From the NCBI GenBank assembly GCA_019419585.1, contig DXZQ01000005.1:1-64000 (forward strand): a stretch of DNA of 64,000 nt, in the 5' to 3' direction. Every line of letters begins with the position of its first letter. The stretch's first letter is position 1. The position numbers and the translations under genes were made by a program. The notes under the pieces were generated by a model. The model did no database searches and was not told where the DNA came from. It saw only the letters and a list, made by a program, of their open reading frames with translations. Below are positions 18,617 to 27,840 of the stretch, piece by piece. This DNA comes from Collinsella sp. (GTDB taxonomy: Bacteria > Actinomycetota > Coriobacteriia > Coriobacteriales > Coriobacteriaceae).

Positions 18617-19257
18617 GACCTTTCCCGAACTTTCACAACGGCACCGTCGCGCATGCAGTAAACCCGATCGGCCAGCTCCTCGAGCACCTCTCCGTCATGG
18701 CTGGACAGAAGAACCTCGCGACCCGTTGATGCCGCCATCGCCACAACGCGCTTGAGCATTTCCACGCCCGCTTCGTCGAGGGCATTCGTTGGCTCATCGA
18801 GAACAAGCAGCTTCGGCTTTTCCATAATTGCCGCAGCTATTCCCAGACGCTGCTTCATCCCAAGCGAGTATGCTCGGAACTTCTTTTTTTCGTCTGCATC
18901 GAGCCCCACGAGCCGCAGGGCAGAGCGAATGTCCTCGGAGGTGGCAACGCCCTTGATCTGGGCGATGAGCTCCAGATTGTCGTAGCCAGACAGATATCCC
19001 AAAAAGGAAGGAGCCTCGATCAACATCCCCAGACTCGGCGGGAACGAGATGTCCGCCCCAAGCCTTTGGCCATCGATAGAGATTTCGCCTTCGGTAGGCT
19101 TGATCAATCCGCAGACCGCTCGCATAAGCATGGTCTTACCCGAACCGTTTATCCCCTGAAGCCCAACCACGGTCCCAGGGTCAACCTCGATGGACACGTT
19201 GCGCAGGACATCGTTTTTGCCCATGCGCTTCGATACGTCCCTAACGATCACGCTCAT
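18613..19257 (-). CDS. ABC transporter ATP-binding protein
   Basis: The 214-residue ATPase begins MSVIVRDVSKRMGKNDVL after a GAGGG site. It shows Walker A GINGSGKTML, signature YSLGMKQRLGIAAA, Walker B LLVLDEPTNALDE and SSHDGEVL as H-loop. It resembles bacitracin/lantibiotic-immunity type ATPases (BcrA/LanF). The ATG overlaps the upstream permease stop (ATGA). It powers the two permeases encoded before it. Confidence 0.92.
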   Translation of the reverse strand: MSVIVRDVSKRMGKNDVLRNVSIEVDPGTVVGLQGINGSGKTMLMRAVCGLIKPTEGEISIDGQRLGADISFPPSLGMLIEAPSFLGYLSGYDNLELIAQIKGVATSEDIRSALRLVGLDADEKKKFRAYSLGMKQRLGIAAAIMEKPKLLVLDEPTNALDEAGVEMLKRVVAMAASTGREVLLSSHDGEVLEELADRVYCMRDGAVVKVRERS

Positions 19258-20090
19258 ATCTTGTCCCTCTTTTCGATAAGGTCGGCCCTTCGAAACCACA
19301 GTCCACCCAACGATAGGCATAACGACATAATCACAATTGAAAACAAGCCACTCGAGCCCGTCGCGATTCCTTCTTTGACAATTCCGCCCCAGCGCAACAG
19401 CATCAAGGCGTTACCCAATAGCGCCCAATGCCGCGCATATGCCGAGCAGATCAGGTAGCTCGTTAAAACCACAAACGAGACCGACGGCCCAAGCACAAAC
19501 CCAACCGTTGCCTGCACAAACGCAAGCGCCTCGAAAGCAAGAAAGAGACCTGCGAAAAACGGCAGTGCACCTGCTTCGCTCGCCTTGAGAAACCACGGCG
19601 CCAAATTAGCCAGCTGAAGCGACTCGCCATGGATGACCGCGCTGAACGAGGAGCTCACCATCAAGCTCCAAATCACAACAGAGCAAACCACCACGAGCAG
19701 CGAAAATGCTGTTATCGCCGCCACTGAGATAAAACGCGAGACCCACCAAAGGGTTCTCGCCCGGCATCGGACAAGCGTTTGCAAACCAAACCCGTGCAAC
19801 GATTCGGCGGGATAATCGAGTGTTGTATAGAGAATAAGCAGAATGAGAAATAGCCATCCTAGCGGAGGCACAAACATGACCCCGGGCCTAGGCTCAAACG
19901 GAGCAGATCCGGCAAACACGAGCGCGAGATTGTCCGCAAACCCCAAGGCATCCGTCCTGACCCCATACACAGAAGACAAACCGTAGGCGTACACCAGGTT
20001 CGCAACGGTCACTGCCGCGATCGCAATAAAGGTAATGATGTTCTTCTTCAAAACGGTCCTCAGGTCCGCGGCGACCAGCCTAAACAGCAT
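19254..20090 (-). CDS. ABC transporter permease, second
   Basis: From ATG 20090 the protein is 278 residues with about six membrane helices (LKKNIITFIAIAAVTVANLV near the start). The ATG shares its A with the upstream TGA, so translation is coupled. A longer start at 20114 is possible. It pairs with the permease encoded at 20090-20971, like LanE/LanG pairs. Confidence 0.8.
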   Translation of the reverse strand: MLFRLVAADLRTVLKKNIITFIAIAAVTVANLVYAYGLSSVYGVRTDALGFADNLALVFAGSAPFEPRPGVMFVPPLGWLFLILLILYTTLDYPAESLHGFGLQTLVRCRARTLWWVSRFISVAAITAFSLLVVVCSVVIWSLMVSSSFSAVIHGESLQLANLAPWFLKASEAGALPFFAGLFLAFEALAFVQATVGFVLGPSVSFVVLTSYLICSAYARHWALLGNALMLLRWGGIVKEGIATGSSGLFSIVIMSLCLSLGGLWFRRADLIEKRDKI

Positions 20091-20971
20091 CAGACCATCT
20101 CCCGCCTTTTCCACGCCCCAGAAAAAGCCAACGAAGCAAGGGTCAATAATATGATTTCCGCAAAACCGGCTCGAATGTCTGGCCAGTTATTCAGCGATTC
20201 CGACCTGATGCTGTTGAAGATATTGCAGTTAAACCCCACACAAGCCATTACGCCGAAGATCCAGCCATTTGCAAAATGCCACGCAACCATTAGCAGATAC
20301 GGGACAATTATCGCTTTGATTCTGCTACGAAACAAAATTGAGAAGCCAGTTACAGCCATGGATAAAGTCCCGAGCGTGACCGCATCGAACAGCGTGTATG
20401 CAAGCACATATAACAAAGGATGTGAATAAAATAGACCGGAGAAATAGCTATGTAGGTAAAGCCCTACGTAGGTCGACTCATCGACCCGAGGAAGATACGC
20501 AGGAAAAAGCATCGAGACAATCAGGAAATTGACGAGCAGAGGAATGGCAGTCACTGTAAACGCGGAGAGGAAAGCAGACAGCACCTTTACGTTCACGTAT
20601 GCCTTTCTGGAAACGCGCGTGCATATCTGCATGTCATAACCACTCAAACGCTCAAAGAGGCACGACCAAGATCCGGCCAACATTGCAAGCAGGGGCAGTG
20701 CATAGAAAAACACCGACGCAGACAGTGGCGCGTTCGCGCTCACAACAATCCAGTTACCGAAGCTGCTTTCACGTGTTTGACCGAGATAGTTTTTGGCTTG
20801 CATGCCAACGCCGTAACCAAAAGAAAGAAGGTTGTGACGTTCTTTTTCCAAATTTGCCCACGGCTCCAGCGCAGCAGCTATTGCAACTGCGACTGCAATC
20901 AAGAGAGCAAAGATAAAAGCTGGGCGTCTTATCGTTTTCGACAGCTCATATCTTACGAGCCTTTGGTTCAT
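20090..20971 (-). CDS. ABC transporter permease, first
   Basis: The 293-residue protein starts MNQRLVRYELSKTIRRPAFI behind GGAGGAGGA and has six or so membrane helices with a large outside loop after the first. It resembles ABC-2 type permeases. Base composition is slightly lower in GC than dnaX. It is followed without a gap by the second permease. Confidence 0.8.
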   Translation of the reverse strand: MNQRLVRYELSKTIRRPAFIFALLIAVAVAIAAALEPWANLEKERHNLLSFGYGVGMQAKNYLGQTRESSFGNWIVVSANAPLSASVFFYALPLLAMLAGSWSCLFERLSGYDMQICTRVSRKAYVNVKVLSAFLSAFTVTAIPLLVNFLIVSMLFPAYLPRVDESTYVGLYLHSYFSGLFYSHPLLYVLAYTLFDAVTLGTLSMAVTGFSILFRSRIKAIIVPYLLMVAWHFANGWIFGVMACVGFNCNIFNSIRSESLNNWPDIRAGFAEIILLTLASLAFSGAWKRREMV

Positions 20972-21026
20972 ACGTCCTCCTCCCCCCTTCCGACCCAGAA
21001 AGCCGGAAGGGAGCCAATTCAAACAA

Positions 21027-21539
21027 CTATGCGGGAAGCTTGCGGAAATGCCCGACGCAGTCGGGGCTCCATACACCAATAACAGTGCCGTAGCCAGACT
21101 CCGCCCATGCAGTCAGTCGCGCCGCAGATCGCCCGTTCTCACGGACGAGGTTATACATTTCCCACTGTCCCTTGTGATTCGAACGATACGTTCCCTGAGT
21201 ACAATTCATGCTGCCGCTACCGCTTGTGTTATACGCACCGTCTGTATATAACCGAAGCGGATTTCCCGTATAACCTTGGATATCCAGATAGAGCGATGAG
21301 GAATCATCCTTTTGACGGTAGCCAGTTGCACTCGTCCCGGCACATTGAAAACTAAATGCCCTATCGGCATTGTTCGTACAGGTCGTAATTCCCGTATCGG
21401 CGTTTTGAGTAATGCTAGAAACCTGGGAAGTGTCAAACTCCTCTTGCGCGAACGATGCAGCGGGAACCCCTAGGGACAGACCCGCAGCAATCGCCAACCC
21501 GACTCCGATTCGAGTAATAGCGCTCCTTGGCTTAATCAT
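21027..21539 (-). CDS. Secreted Cys-containing protein, possible bacteriocin-like product
   Basis: The 170-residue precursor (ATG 21539, GGAGAAGG) has a clear signal peptide (AITRIGVGLAIAAGLSLGVP) with cleavage likely after ASFAQ. The mature part of about 140 residues has four Cys (ITTCTN, FQCAG, MNCTQ, PDCVG), compatible with two disulfides. It lies 55 bp ahead of the ABC genes. A link to toxin or signal export is inference; no family was recognised. Confidence 0.7.
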   Translation of the reverse strand: MIKPRSAITRIGVGLAIAAGLSLGVPAASFAQEEFDTSQVSSITQNADTGITTCTNNADRAFSFQCAGTSATGYRQKDDSSSLYLDIQGYTGNPLRLYTDGAYNTSGSGSMNCTQGTYRSNHKGQWEMYNLVRENGRSAARLTAWAESGYGTVIGVWSPDCVGHFRKLPA

Positions 21540-21648
21540 GGCCTTCTCCAATCAAAAGCGGCTAACAATGCGTCGACGCACAGCAACCTTTGCATGAATG
21601 GAGAAAGATGTCTGTAAACACCCGCTATTGAGTTGATAATCCAGGCGT

Positions 21649-22605
21649 TTACACGTTATCTACCTGCGATAACAATGAAATAAGCTCTGCTTTGTTCTTG
21701 ATCTTCAACTGGCGATAGGACGCGGATCGCAGCGCTTGCACCGTAGATGCAGCGTAACCGACATCCTGCGCAATGGTCTTTGTCGTTGTGCCCTCTGCCG
21801 TCATCAACAATATTCGGGCCTGAACATCGGACAGGGCGCGCGACGTAAGCAGAGCCAGCCGGCGCACGTGAGCTGCTTCGGTGGACCCGTTCGCACGGTA
21901 CCCCAAGACGGCCTTCTCGTCCTCAACCGAGCGGGCGAGCGCGATGTGCGTAACGAGCATGGGCACAGACCAGCAAACAATCACCGTTGCCACGACGACA
22001 TTGACGGCCGAACTTTGCCCCAGCAACGACGCAAGGAACAGAGGCTCGAAAACCGTCAGATCCTGCACCATGTTGAGCAAGACAACCCAGACAGGAGCCG
22101 CCGCCCCAAAGCAAAGCATCCATATCCCAAGCATTTTGCGCTGCGGACAGCTACGCAGCACTATGTATGTGAGCAACATCCCCGTCAGCACCGCGAACCC
22201 ATGGATTCGCCCCCTAGTGGCCGCATGGATTAAAGTAGCCGCACCTATTGACACCAACGGCACGATAGCCCGGACACGGGCATGCACCTTAAACGGACGC
22301 AGCCCAACAGCGAGCGAGACCGTAGATGCCACGCCGCACAGCAGGACCGGCGCAGCCATCAACGGATCGCGTATGCACCTCCATGCCGCGATATAGACAA
22401 AAGCCCATTCCACGGCAGACAGTATCGCCCACACGCACGGGCTTCCGAGCCCAATCGCTTCGCCTGCCCTATCCAGATCAGCGTCATGATTTGTCTTTAC
22501 AACCGCGCAATACGGCGAAAGAAACAGTCCGAGGCCCAATGTATAGCTTGCAAGAGAAAAGGCGACTGCCCGCGTAACGCTGGATTCCCAATCGCTATTC
22601 GCCAT
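21649..22605 (-). CDS. LuxR-family regulator with N-terminal membrane domain
   Basis: The 318-residue protein has about seven membrane helices, then a C-terminal LuxR-type helix-turn-helix (LSDVQARILLMTAEGTTTKT, IAQDVGYAASTVQALRSA). Such membrane-LuxR proteins are common in Coriobacteriia. Its ATG overlaps the stop of the upstream LuxR gene (TAATG). It probably controls the ABC operon, which starts 110 bp further on. Confidence 0.85.
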   Translation of the reverse strand: MANSDWESSVTRAVAFSLASYTLGLGLFLSPYCAVVKTNHDADLDRAGEAIGLGSPCVWAILSAVEWAFVYIAAWRCIRDPLMAAPVLLCGVASTVSLAVGLRPFKVHARVRAIVPLVSIGAATLIHAATRGRIHGFAVLTGMLLTYIVLRSCPQRKMLGIWMLCFGAAAPVWVVLLNMVQDLTVFEPLFLASLLGQSSAVNVVVATVIVCWSVPMLVTHIALARSVEDEKAVLGYRANGSTEAAHVRRLALLTSRALSDVQARILLMTAEGTTTKTIAQDVGYAASTVQALRSASYRQLKIKNKAELISLLSQVDNV

Positions 22606-23784
22606 TACCAAGGGACCTGCCGCAAGGAAAATAAAAAAGATGTGGGCAGATATCGAAGCAGCCGGTGCGTCCGAGCTAATGCCAACATATCGCCGGCATG
22701 CCGCTGCGACAGCTCAGACTCTACAGCTTCGTCCCCACCCGCAAACAGCGCCACCAGCTCACGCGAGCCCGCAACCGACGCCTTCCCGTATGCTCGGTGA
22801 AGCGTGGTCCGCACCGTCGATGGCTTCGTATCCGTCTCCCTGGCAATTTCCGCCGGCGTTTTCCCTTTGAGCAGCAGTCGAACAAACTCCTCTTCTCGAG
22901 GCGACAGAGAGGGAGAAAACGCTCCCGCATCGAATGGGTCGGACGTGCGGGGGATATCCGAATCGTTGTTCCGCTTCTTCCTGAGCAACGTACATACGAA
23001 GGCAGCAATAGCGGACCCTATCGTCAGCGACGCAATGATTGCGGCATCGTTTGCGAAGTATGCCACCTCAACAGCGGGAACAAGGCCAATGGGAACTGCT
23101 ACGAGCACAGAACGGGCGAACACGTCGCTCTCTCCCCGACCAAAGGCGCGGGGAGAGCAAAGCAGCGGGACCGCAGCCAATACGAGATAGACCAGAGGAA
23201 TTAAAAGCATAAGGCCAATTGATGCGGCCATTACAGAGGGCATCCCCCATGGCTCGGGAACGACTCTCCATGAAACTCGACAGCAGAACAGCAGGCAAGA
23301 CAGGACAACTATTGTTTCTGCAAAAAGCGCGCTCTGCGGTCGGCGGGTCCCCCTTTCGCCGTCCCGCGCTGCCCCCCCGTATCAAAGGAGAGCCCGCCGT
23401 ATTCCAAATTACATATGAGAGGAGCAGCGACCCAGTGAAGCACAAGGTACACGAAACGCCATGCAACAGCCAGATTGGTGCAAACGCGATTGGAATAGAA
23501 TCTCCGCGAGCATAGAAGGCCAAGTCGACCCATTCGGGAACCACCGCAATAGCAGCAAGGAAAGCACCGAAGACGCCAAGGCGACCCGGCCGTCTTATTT
23601 CTCTCCCCTTGCGGAGCGCAACACCATGACCAAACGCCGCGAGGCATGCGCCAAGGATAACGAGCCAGGTCATTGCACCTGATGCCAAGCCGATCGAAGA
23701 TGAAAACCGGTGATAAGGGGTAACCGCCATTACGACAAGCGCAATGGTAAAAGCAGATGTGGCAGAGCAGCGGGAAAAGAGCAT
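22605..23784 (-). pseudogene. Second membrane LuxR regulator, frameshifted at a G7 tract
   Basis: From ATG 23784 (GGAGG site) the frame encodes membrane helices down to SPLIRG. Then a run of seven G (minus strand; 23372-23378) puts it out of frame with the part that continues GTRRPQSALFAETIVVLSCL and ends in a LuxR helix-turn-helix (LSPREEEFVRLLLKGKTPAE). Removing one G gives a single 392-residue protein. Both 6-kb copies carry the same length of run. This may be a phase-variable switch, a real loss of function or a sequencing error. Confidence 0.75.
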
Positions 23785-24003
23785 ATGACCTCCATAGAGC
23801 GGCATTATACAGCTCGGTTTGTTCATCCCTCTTCGCTCCCACACCGGCCAGCATCAACGATTCACGCTAACTCCAATCCGAGCCAGGTCACGGTCCGGCT
23901 TTTGTCCGCAGCCCCCGCCCCAAAGCGGGATGCGGTTTCCTTTTGAGGGCCGATTGAGAAAACGCATCCCGTTTTAGGCCGAAAACTGGGACGCGCGGGC
24001 AGG

Positions 24004-24342
24004 AGCTATGCAAAGATAGCGGCTGTTGGCCTTGCGATCGGTCTTGCACTGGCACTATGCGCATCATTCGCGACGTATAGGTCCGAGCAGTCGTTTATCG
24101 ATGGCGCTGAGAACGGTTTTGGCATAGACGTAATCCTGTCCTGGGTTCAGGAGCACCTTGACGGATGCGAGGACCCGCGGCGCGCATCGAATGGAAAACA
24201 GCTTCAGGGCACCGATTCCGGTTGGCGTTGGCGCGTTGGTGTCTACCGCATCTTGGCAAGGATCGAGGACGGGAAAGCCGTCATCGAGGTCGTAAGGGTC
24301 GGCCACCGCCAGGGTGTCTACAAGAGCATGCCGCGGCTATGA
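24004..24342 (+). pseudogene. Chimeric remnant: membrane-protein start joined to a RelE-type toxin end
   Basis: Bases 24004-24129 are a diverged copy of the start of the gene at 26101 (SYAKIAAVGLAIGLALALC, then FIDGAENGFGID). In the same frame it switches to LSWVQEHLDGCEDPRRASNG and RWRVGVYRILARIED, then VGHRQGVYK, the C-terminal signature of RelE/ParE mRNase toxins. There is no start codon and the toxin N-terminus is missing. The join marks an old recombination at the left edge of the plasmid-like region. The next 240 bp hold nothing recognisable. Confidence 0.7.
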
Positions 24343-24580
24343 GCACCCCAAAGTGCCGCCACGCAGGTCAAGGCCGAAAAAACGACCTCACCAGATGCGT
24401 TTTAAGGCGCCTGAAAGCAGATGCCCCTAACGGGTATCCAGGCATTCCTTTTCTGGGCTGTATTTGCGATTACATCAAGCCGTCTACCTGCGGCTTCGTG
24501 GAGTTTGCCGCCGCCCGAAAAAATCGTGTCTGCGCGGTGCGATACAGTGGGATAAACGCCCCGCGAGGAAAGGAACAGCC

Positions 24581-24859
24581 ATGAGCGACACACAGGAAAT
24601 CGTTCAACGACTCGAACGCGAGATGGCGGACCGAGCCGCCGCAGTTGAGAAGGTTGATGCTTTTAAGAACCAGCTCGCACAGGCCATCAAGGCCTTCATG
24701 GCCGCCGACGAGGCAGTTCGCGGCCTCAACGACCACGACAGCATCGTTGACGCCCAAATCGCAACCGTCATCGACGAGCATCTTCGTGCCATCGATAGGC
24801 TGTGCCGTTTCGGCATCGACGGTGGATTCGGCGAGGAGCATCCCGTTAAGGAGTACTAG
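24581..24859 (+). CDS. Small coiled-coil hypothetical protein
   Basis: The 92-residue acidic protein starts MSDTQEIVQRLEREMADRAA after GAGGAAAGG. Heptad patterns suggest a helical bundle; there is no membrane segment. A terminator follows at 24892. Function unknown. Confidence 0.7.
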   Translation: MSDTQEIVQRLEREMADRAAAVEKVDAFKNQLAQAIKAFMAADEAVRGLNDHDSIVDAQIATVIDEHLRAIDRLCRFGIDGGFGEEHPVKEY

Positions 24860-24891
24860 ACCGCTGCATGGCCATGGAAGTAAAGTAAAAG

Positions 24892-24957
24892 AGGGTCGAA
24901 CCAAGCAGTTCCCGGACAATTGGCGTCCGGCCAGACACTTCGGTTCGACCCTTTCTT
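24892..24957 (+). terminator. Terminator after the coiled-coil gene
   Basis: AGGGTCGAACC pairs with GGTTCGACCCT, followed by TTCTTTC. The 40-base loop contains a second small stem (CCGGAC/GTCCGG). Confidence 0.75.
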
Positions 24958-24959
24958 TC

Positions 24960-25445
24960 AGGATTCTGTAACAGAAAAGCCCCTGCTAGAGGTGATTTTT
25001 CGTGAGTGGATATTATGACAGCTGATTGAACTGCAACGCGCCAGGGCCACTAGGGCGAGGCAAACTAGCGAGGCGTGTCGCCGCGAGTGTAATCGCCGCG
25101 ATCGACGACGCGGTCGTCCAACTGCCTCGACACGGCGCCACCGCTGTGCGTCTGGCCCACGGCGCGACAGAAGGAGACACTGTTGGGGCCGATGGGCTAA
25201 GACCGTTGCTGACCAAGTGCCATTAGCGGCCATTGGCACATGTCAAGCCAGACTGATTCTGTGGGTATAGGGCGGCATTTCACTGAGATCGGAAACTCCC
25301 GCAACCATTGATTAATTTCGATATGTCCGAAATTAATATTACGTACATGGGTAACAAACATATATCGGAGCGCTCAAGTAACCGAAGTAACCGAGCCGGG
25401 GCAAAATTGGCCAGAAGGACCCCGGTAAGATGTTTGGAGGCGAAG
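24960..25445. other. Gap without a recognised gene
   Basis: Only short GC-rich frames and partial inverted repeats (around 25070 and 25135, GAGGCGTGTCG against CGACACGG) are seen. The last 140 bp turn AT-rich and should hold the promoter of the secreted-protein gene at 25446. Confidence 0.4.
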
Positions 25446-26099
25446 ATGAGTACAACGAAAAACCTGTTTATTACTCGCAGGTCAATCCTGACGGCAGCCG
25501 CATTGGGCGGACTGTCACTAATTACCCCAAATGGTGCATTTGCTGATGGTTACAATTCTGAAACCGTAGAATTCCTAGCGTTCCCGGATCTGAGTGAATC
25601 TGATGTCGAGGCGATTGTGCGTCAACGTGCAGAGCAAGAAGCGGCCCTTATCATAGAAGAGGCGATGTCATCTGATGATGTTGAGCTCTATGCGACACGC
25701 GGTCGCCCAAGCTACAGCACCGTATACGGGAGCGTGCAAACGAAAGCCAGCGGATGGCACGACGTTGCTGGGCAGCCCCCGGGGGGCATTCACATCGACG
25801 GGAGCGGTTCTGTAAACGTCCAGCGATATGGCGGCGGTTCGGTGAGTGTATCGGTACCGCTCCCGAATGGTGTCGGAAGCATAGGCGTATCGATACCGCT
25901 GGCAAAGCGCGAGGCGATGGCGACTGGGTTTTCCATTGATATCGGCGGCCCTGGCTTTTGGAAAGTAACGGCGAACGTTGAACACAAGGTCCAGCCGTTT
26001 GTTGTTTATGAGACCGTCAATGGCGTCAAGAAGGTGTACAAAAAAGCAGCGACGAATGACTTCTTCCGTCTTGCCTTAGGCAAGCGAAAAGTAGGATGA
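25446..26099 (+). CDS. Secreted protein with Tat-type signal
   Basis: The 217-residue protein begins with a twin-arginine signal (ITRRSILTAAALGGLSLITP) and probable cleavage after GAFA. GGAGG lies 5 bp before the ATG. The mature part has a Gly/Ser/Val-rich beta stretch (GSGSVNVQRYGGGSVSVSVP) and a lysine-rich end. No family was recognised; a surface or antagonistic role is possible. It is followed after 1 bp by a membrane-anchored partner. Confidence 0.7.
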   Translation: MSTTKNLFITRRSILTAAALGGLSLITPNGAFADGYNSETVEFLAFPDLSESDVEAIVRQRAEQEAALIIEEAMSSDDVELYATRGRPSYSTVYGSVQTKASGWHDVAGQPPGGIHIDGSGSVNVQRYGGGSVSVSVPLPNGVGSIGVSIPLAKREAMATGFSIDIGGPGFWKVTANVEHKVQPFVVYETVNGVKKVYKKAATNDFFRLALGKRKVG

Positions 26100-26100
26100 C

Positions 26101-26529
26101 ATGACGGCCAAGAGCTATGCAAAGATAGCGATTGTTGGCCTTGTAATCGGTCTTGCAATGGCACTATGTGCATCATTCGCGAAGTATAGGTCCGAGCAAT
26201 CGTTTATTGATGGCGCTGAAAACGGTTTTGGCATAGACGGAATGTATGTCAACGATGGCGCGACCAGGACGTCTATGGCGATTCTTGCAGGCGAAGACAT
26301 GGAATGGCAAATCTGTAATGACGATGGCTCTTGTCTGAGTGGTCGTTTGGCCGCAACGAGCGATCCGAATTCGTTCGATCTTCTCGACAATGATGGAGCG
26401 GATTGCGGTTCTGTCCACCTTTCATATGCATCGCGAGATGGGATGGACGGCATCCTCTACGTCTCCCACGAAACTGACGATTTCAAGATGCGCAAAACTA
26501 ACCGAGCGCCGGCTTTTATCGAGGAGTGA
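26101..26529 (+). CDS. Membrane-anchored small extracytoplasmic protein
   Basis: The 142-residue protein has an N-terminal helix (IAIVGLVIGLAMALCASF) and an acidic outside domain with three Cys. It starts 1 bp after the upstream stop, so it is coupled to the secreted protein and may be its immunity or partner protein. Its first 42 codons recur at 24004-24129. Confidence 0.65.
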   Translation: MTAKSYAKIAIVGLVIGLAMALCASFAKYRSEQSFIDGAENGFGIDGMYVNDGATRTSMAILAGEDMEWQICNDDGSCLSGRLAATSDPNSFDLLDNDGADCGSVHLSYASRDGMDGILYVSHETDDFKMRKTNRAPAFIEE

Positions 26530-26610
26530 GAGTTCCCGGCGGCCTGCCGATCAGGCCGCCGGGGTATCGAACCACGCATTCATCCGTATGAAGTTGATAA
26601 TCGAGGAAAC

Positions 26611-26636
26611 AAAGCCGTCCCAGGCAGGACGGCTTT
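26611..26636. terminator. Terminator hairpin
   Basis: AAAGCCGTCC and GGACGGCTTT pair around a 6-base loop. It follows the 26101 gene and, on the other strand, the 21-residue peptide gene, so it may serve both. Confidence 0.7.
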
Positions 26637-26660
26637 GGTCTTTAAAGGCCAGGTTTTACC

Positions 26661-26726
26661 CTAGCCCAAAATGGCCAGAATGGTCACCAGAGGAAGAGCG
26701 ACGATCATAAGACGGAACTCGGACAT
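26661..26726 (-). CDS. 21-residue hydrophobic peptide, type I toxin-like
   Basis: MSEFRLMIVALPLVTILAIL plus Gly is a single membrane helix with a strong GGGGAGGTGG site. Upstream are a hairpin (GCTTCAGCGCG/CGCGCTGAAGC) and the block CTCTGCTAGGATC, which also precedes the peptide gene at 47424 (CTCTGCTAGAATC). The shape matches small membrane toxins of Fst/Ldr type controlled by antisense RNA. Toxicity is inferred only. Confidence 0.5.
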   Translation of the reverse strand: MSEFRLMIVALPLVTILAILG

Positions 26727-26811
26727 AGCGACCACCTCCCCGAAAACTCGGGCAGGGCTTCAGCGCGGCGGCGCGCTGAAGCGATCCTAGCAGAGTCGTC
26801 AATCGCCACCG

Positions 26812-26875
26812 GTCAGCTCGTACCCAGCCTCGCACCAGGGCAGGGCTAAGTTAGCGAGGCGGGGTACGAGCTGAC
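26812..26875. repeat. Large hairpin near the small peptide gene
   Basis: GTCAGCTCGTACCC pairs with GGGTACGAGCTGAC, extended by AGCCTCGC/GCGAGGCG, over a 20-base loop. It may be the end of an antisense RNA. The remaining gap to 27063 holds nothing else recognised. Confidence 0.55.
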
Positions 26876-27063
26876 TGCTTTCTGTTTAATGGCTGTCAAT
26901 CTCTTCTGCCATCTCCTTTCACTTTTCCTCAGTACTTATAGCTGAACGTTCTCAGATATATAAAATCATTCCTTCCATTTCCCGAAAGCCGTTTTATGGA
27001 ATATCAGAAATAGCTAAACGAGTAATTGCTCTCACTTTGAATCTGATCCAATTGCGCTCCGAC

Positions 27064-27705
27064 TTAAAGATTTCTGTTGTCAGGTTCATCTGCCAGATAA
27101 TCATGTGGAACATAATCGACGTGATAACGCTTTTCAAACTCCTCGATAAACCGGTCGACCTTTCGAGCATTTTGATAAACCTTTTCAAGCGTGCGGAAAA
27201 CAGCTTTCTCGTTGTACGCGGGAAGACCTTGTGCGTTCACAAAATACATCAGCTGATTGAGATTCGTTCCTTCCTTCAATAACTCGTGATAGAGTTTTTC
27301 AACTTCCGCGATATCAAAATTGAATGATTCAATCTTTCCGTAAATTGCACTGCGGCGAACCAACTCGCTTACAGAGACGCCAAGCACTTCCGCGCGCTGT
27401 TCGATCGCCTTTTTTTCTGGAGCGGTAAGCATCACATGAAACGAAACGTCACGTTTCTCGGCGATGGCTTCACCGCGCTCGTCAGTTTTTTCCGGCGCGT
27501 GTTTGCGCCCCTGTTTCTGCAGCGTTTTATTTTTTACGCGTTCGGTTTTCTTGCCAGTCTCAAGATCGTCGAGAGAAATCGAACGGCTAATCAAAACGGA
27601 GCGGATTAGTTCAGCTTCTGTGCAACCGACTTCGTCACAAAGTTGTTGAAGGGTTTCTTTTTCTCCAGGGGTCAACGTCGCTTCGACTTTCTCGCTTCGT
27701 CTCAT
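27064..27705 (-). CDS. MobC-like relaxosome protein
   Basis: From ATG 27705 the protein begins MRRSEKVEATLTPGEKETLQ (213 aa). There is a ribbon-helix-helix-like first part, a basic linker, then VMLTAPEKKAIEQRAEVLGV and LLKEGTNLNQLMYFVNAQGL, the pattern of bacterial mobilisation proteins (MobC family) that bind near oriT. No relaxase gene is present between the repeats, so transfer would need one supplied in trans or the gene has been lost. An in-frame extension to 27867 has no ribosome site. Confidence 0.75.
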   Translation of the reverse strand: MRRSEKVEATLTPGEKETLQQLCDEVGCTEAELIRSVLISRSISLDDLETGKKTERVKNKTLQKQGRKHAPEKTDERGEAIAEKRDVSFHVMLTAPEKKAIEQRAEVLGVSVSELVRRSAIYGKIESFNFDIAEVEKLYHELLKEGTNLNQLMYFVNAQGLPAYNEKAVFRTLEKVYQNARKVDRFIEEFEKRYHVDYVPHDYLADEPDNRNL

Positions 27706-27840
27706 TTTCATCCCTTCAGTTTCGGAGTGGCCTCCGAAACAAGATCTGGAAAGGTGCGCCGAATTTTTCTCGGATGCGAAACCGTTTCGCGCGAAACGGA
27801 ACTCAGCCTTGCCTGTTTTCTTTTCCCGTAGGAGGGAAAA

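Larger units (their letters stand above)
17943..23947. repeat. 6005-bp direct repeat, copy 1
   Basis: This segment recurs at 57427-63431 with a constant offset of 39,484 bp. All encoded proteins are identical in both copies and every line compared matches. Identity begins at TCGAG just outside the DUF5028-type gene and ends at TTTTGAG, after the last LuxR gene. Outside these points the flanks are only weakly similar. The two copies enclose the plasmid-like region. Confidence 0.95.

Noticed and set aside
17943..23947. The 6-kb repeat as a composite transposon end
   Set aside because: No transposase gene or terminal inverted repeats were seen in it; homologous recombination explains the direct repeats better.
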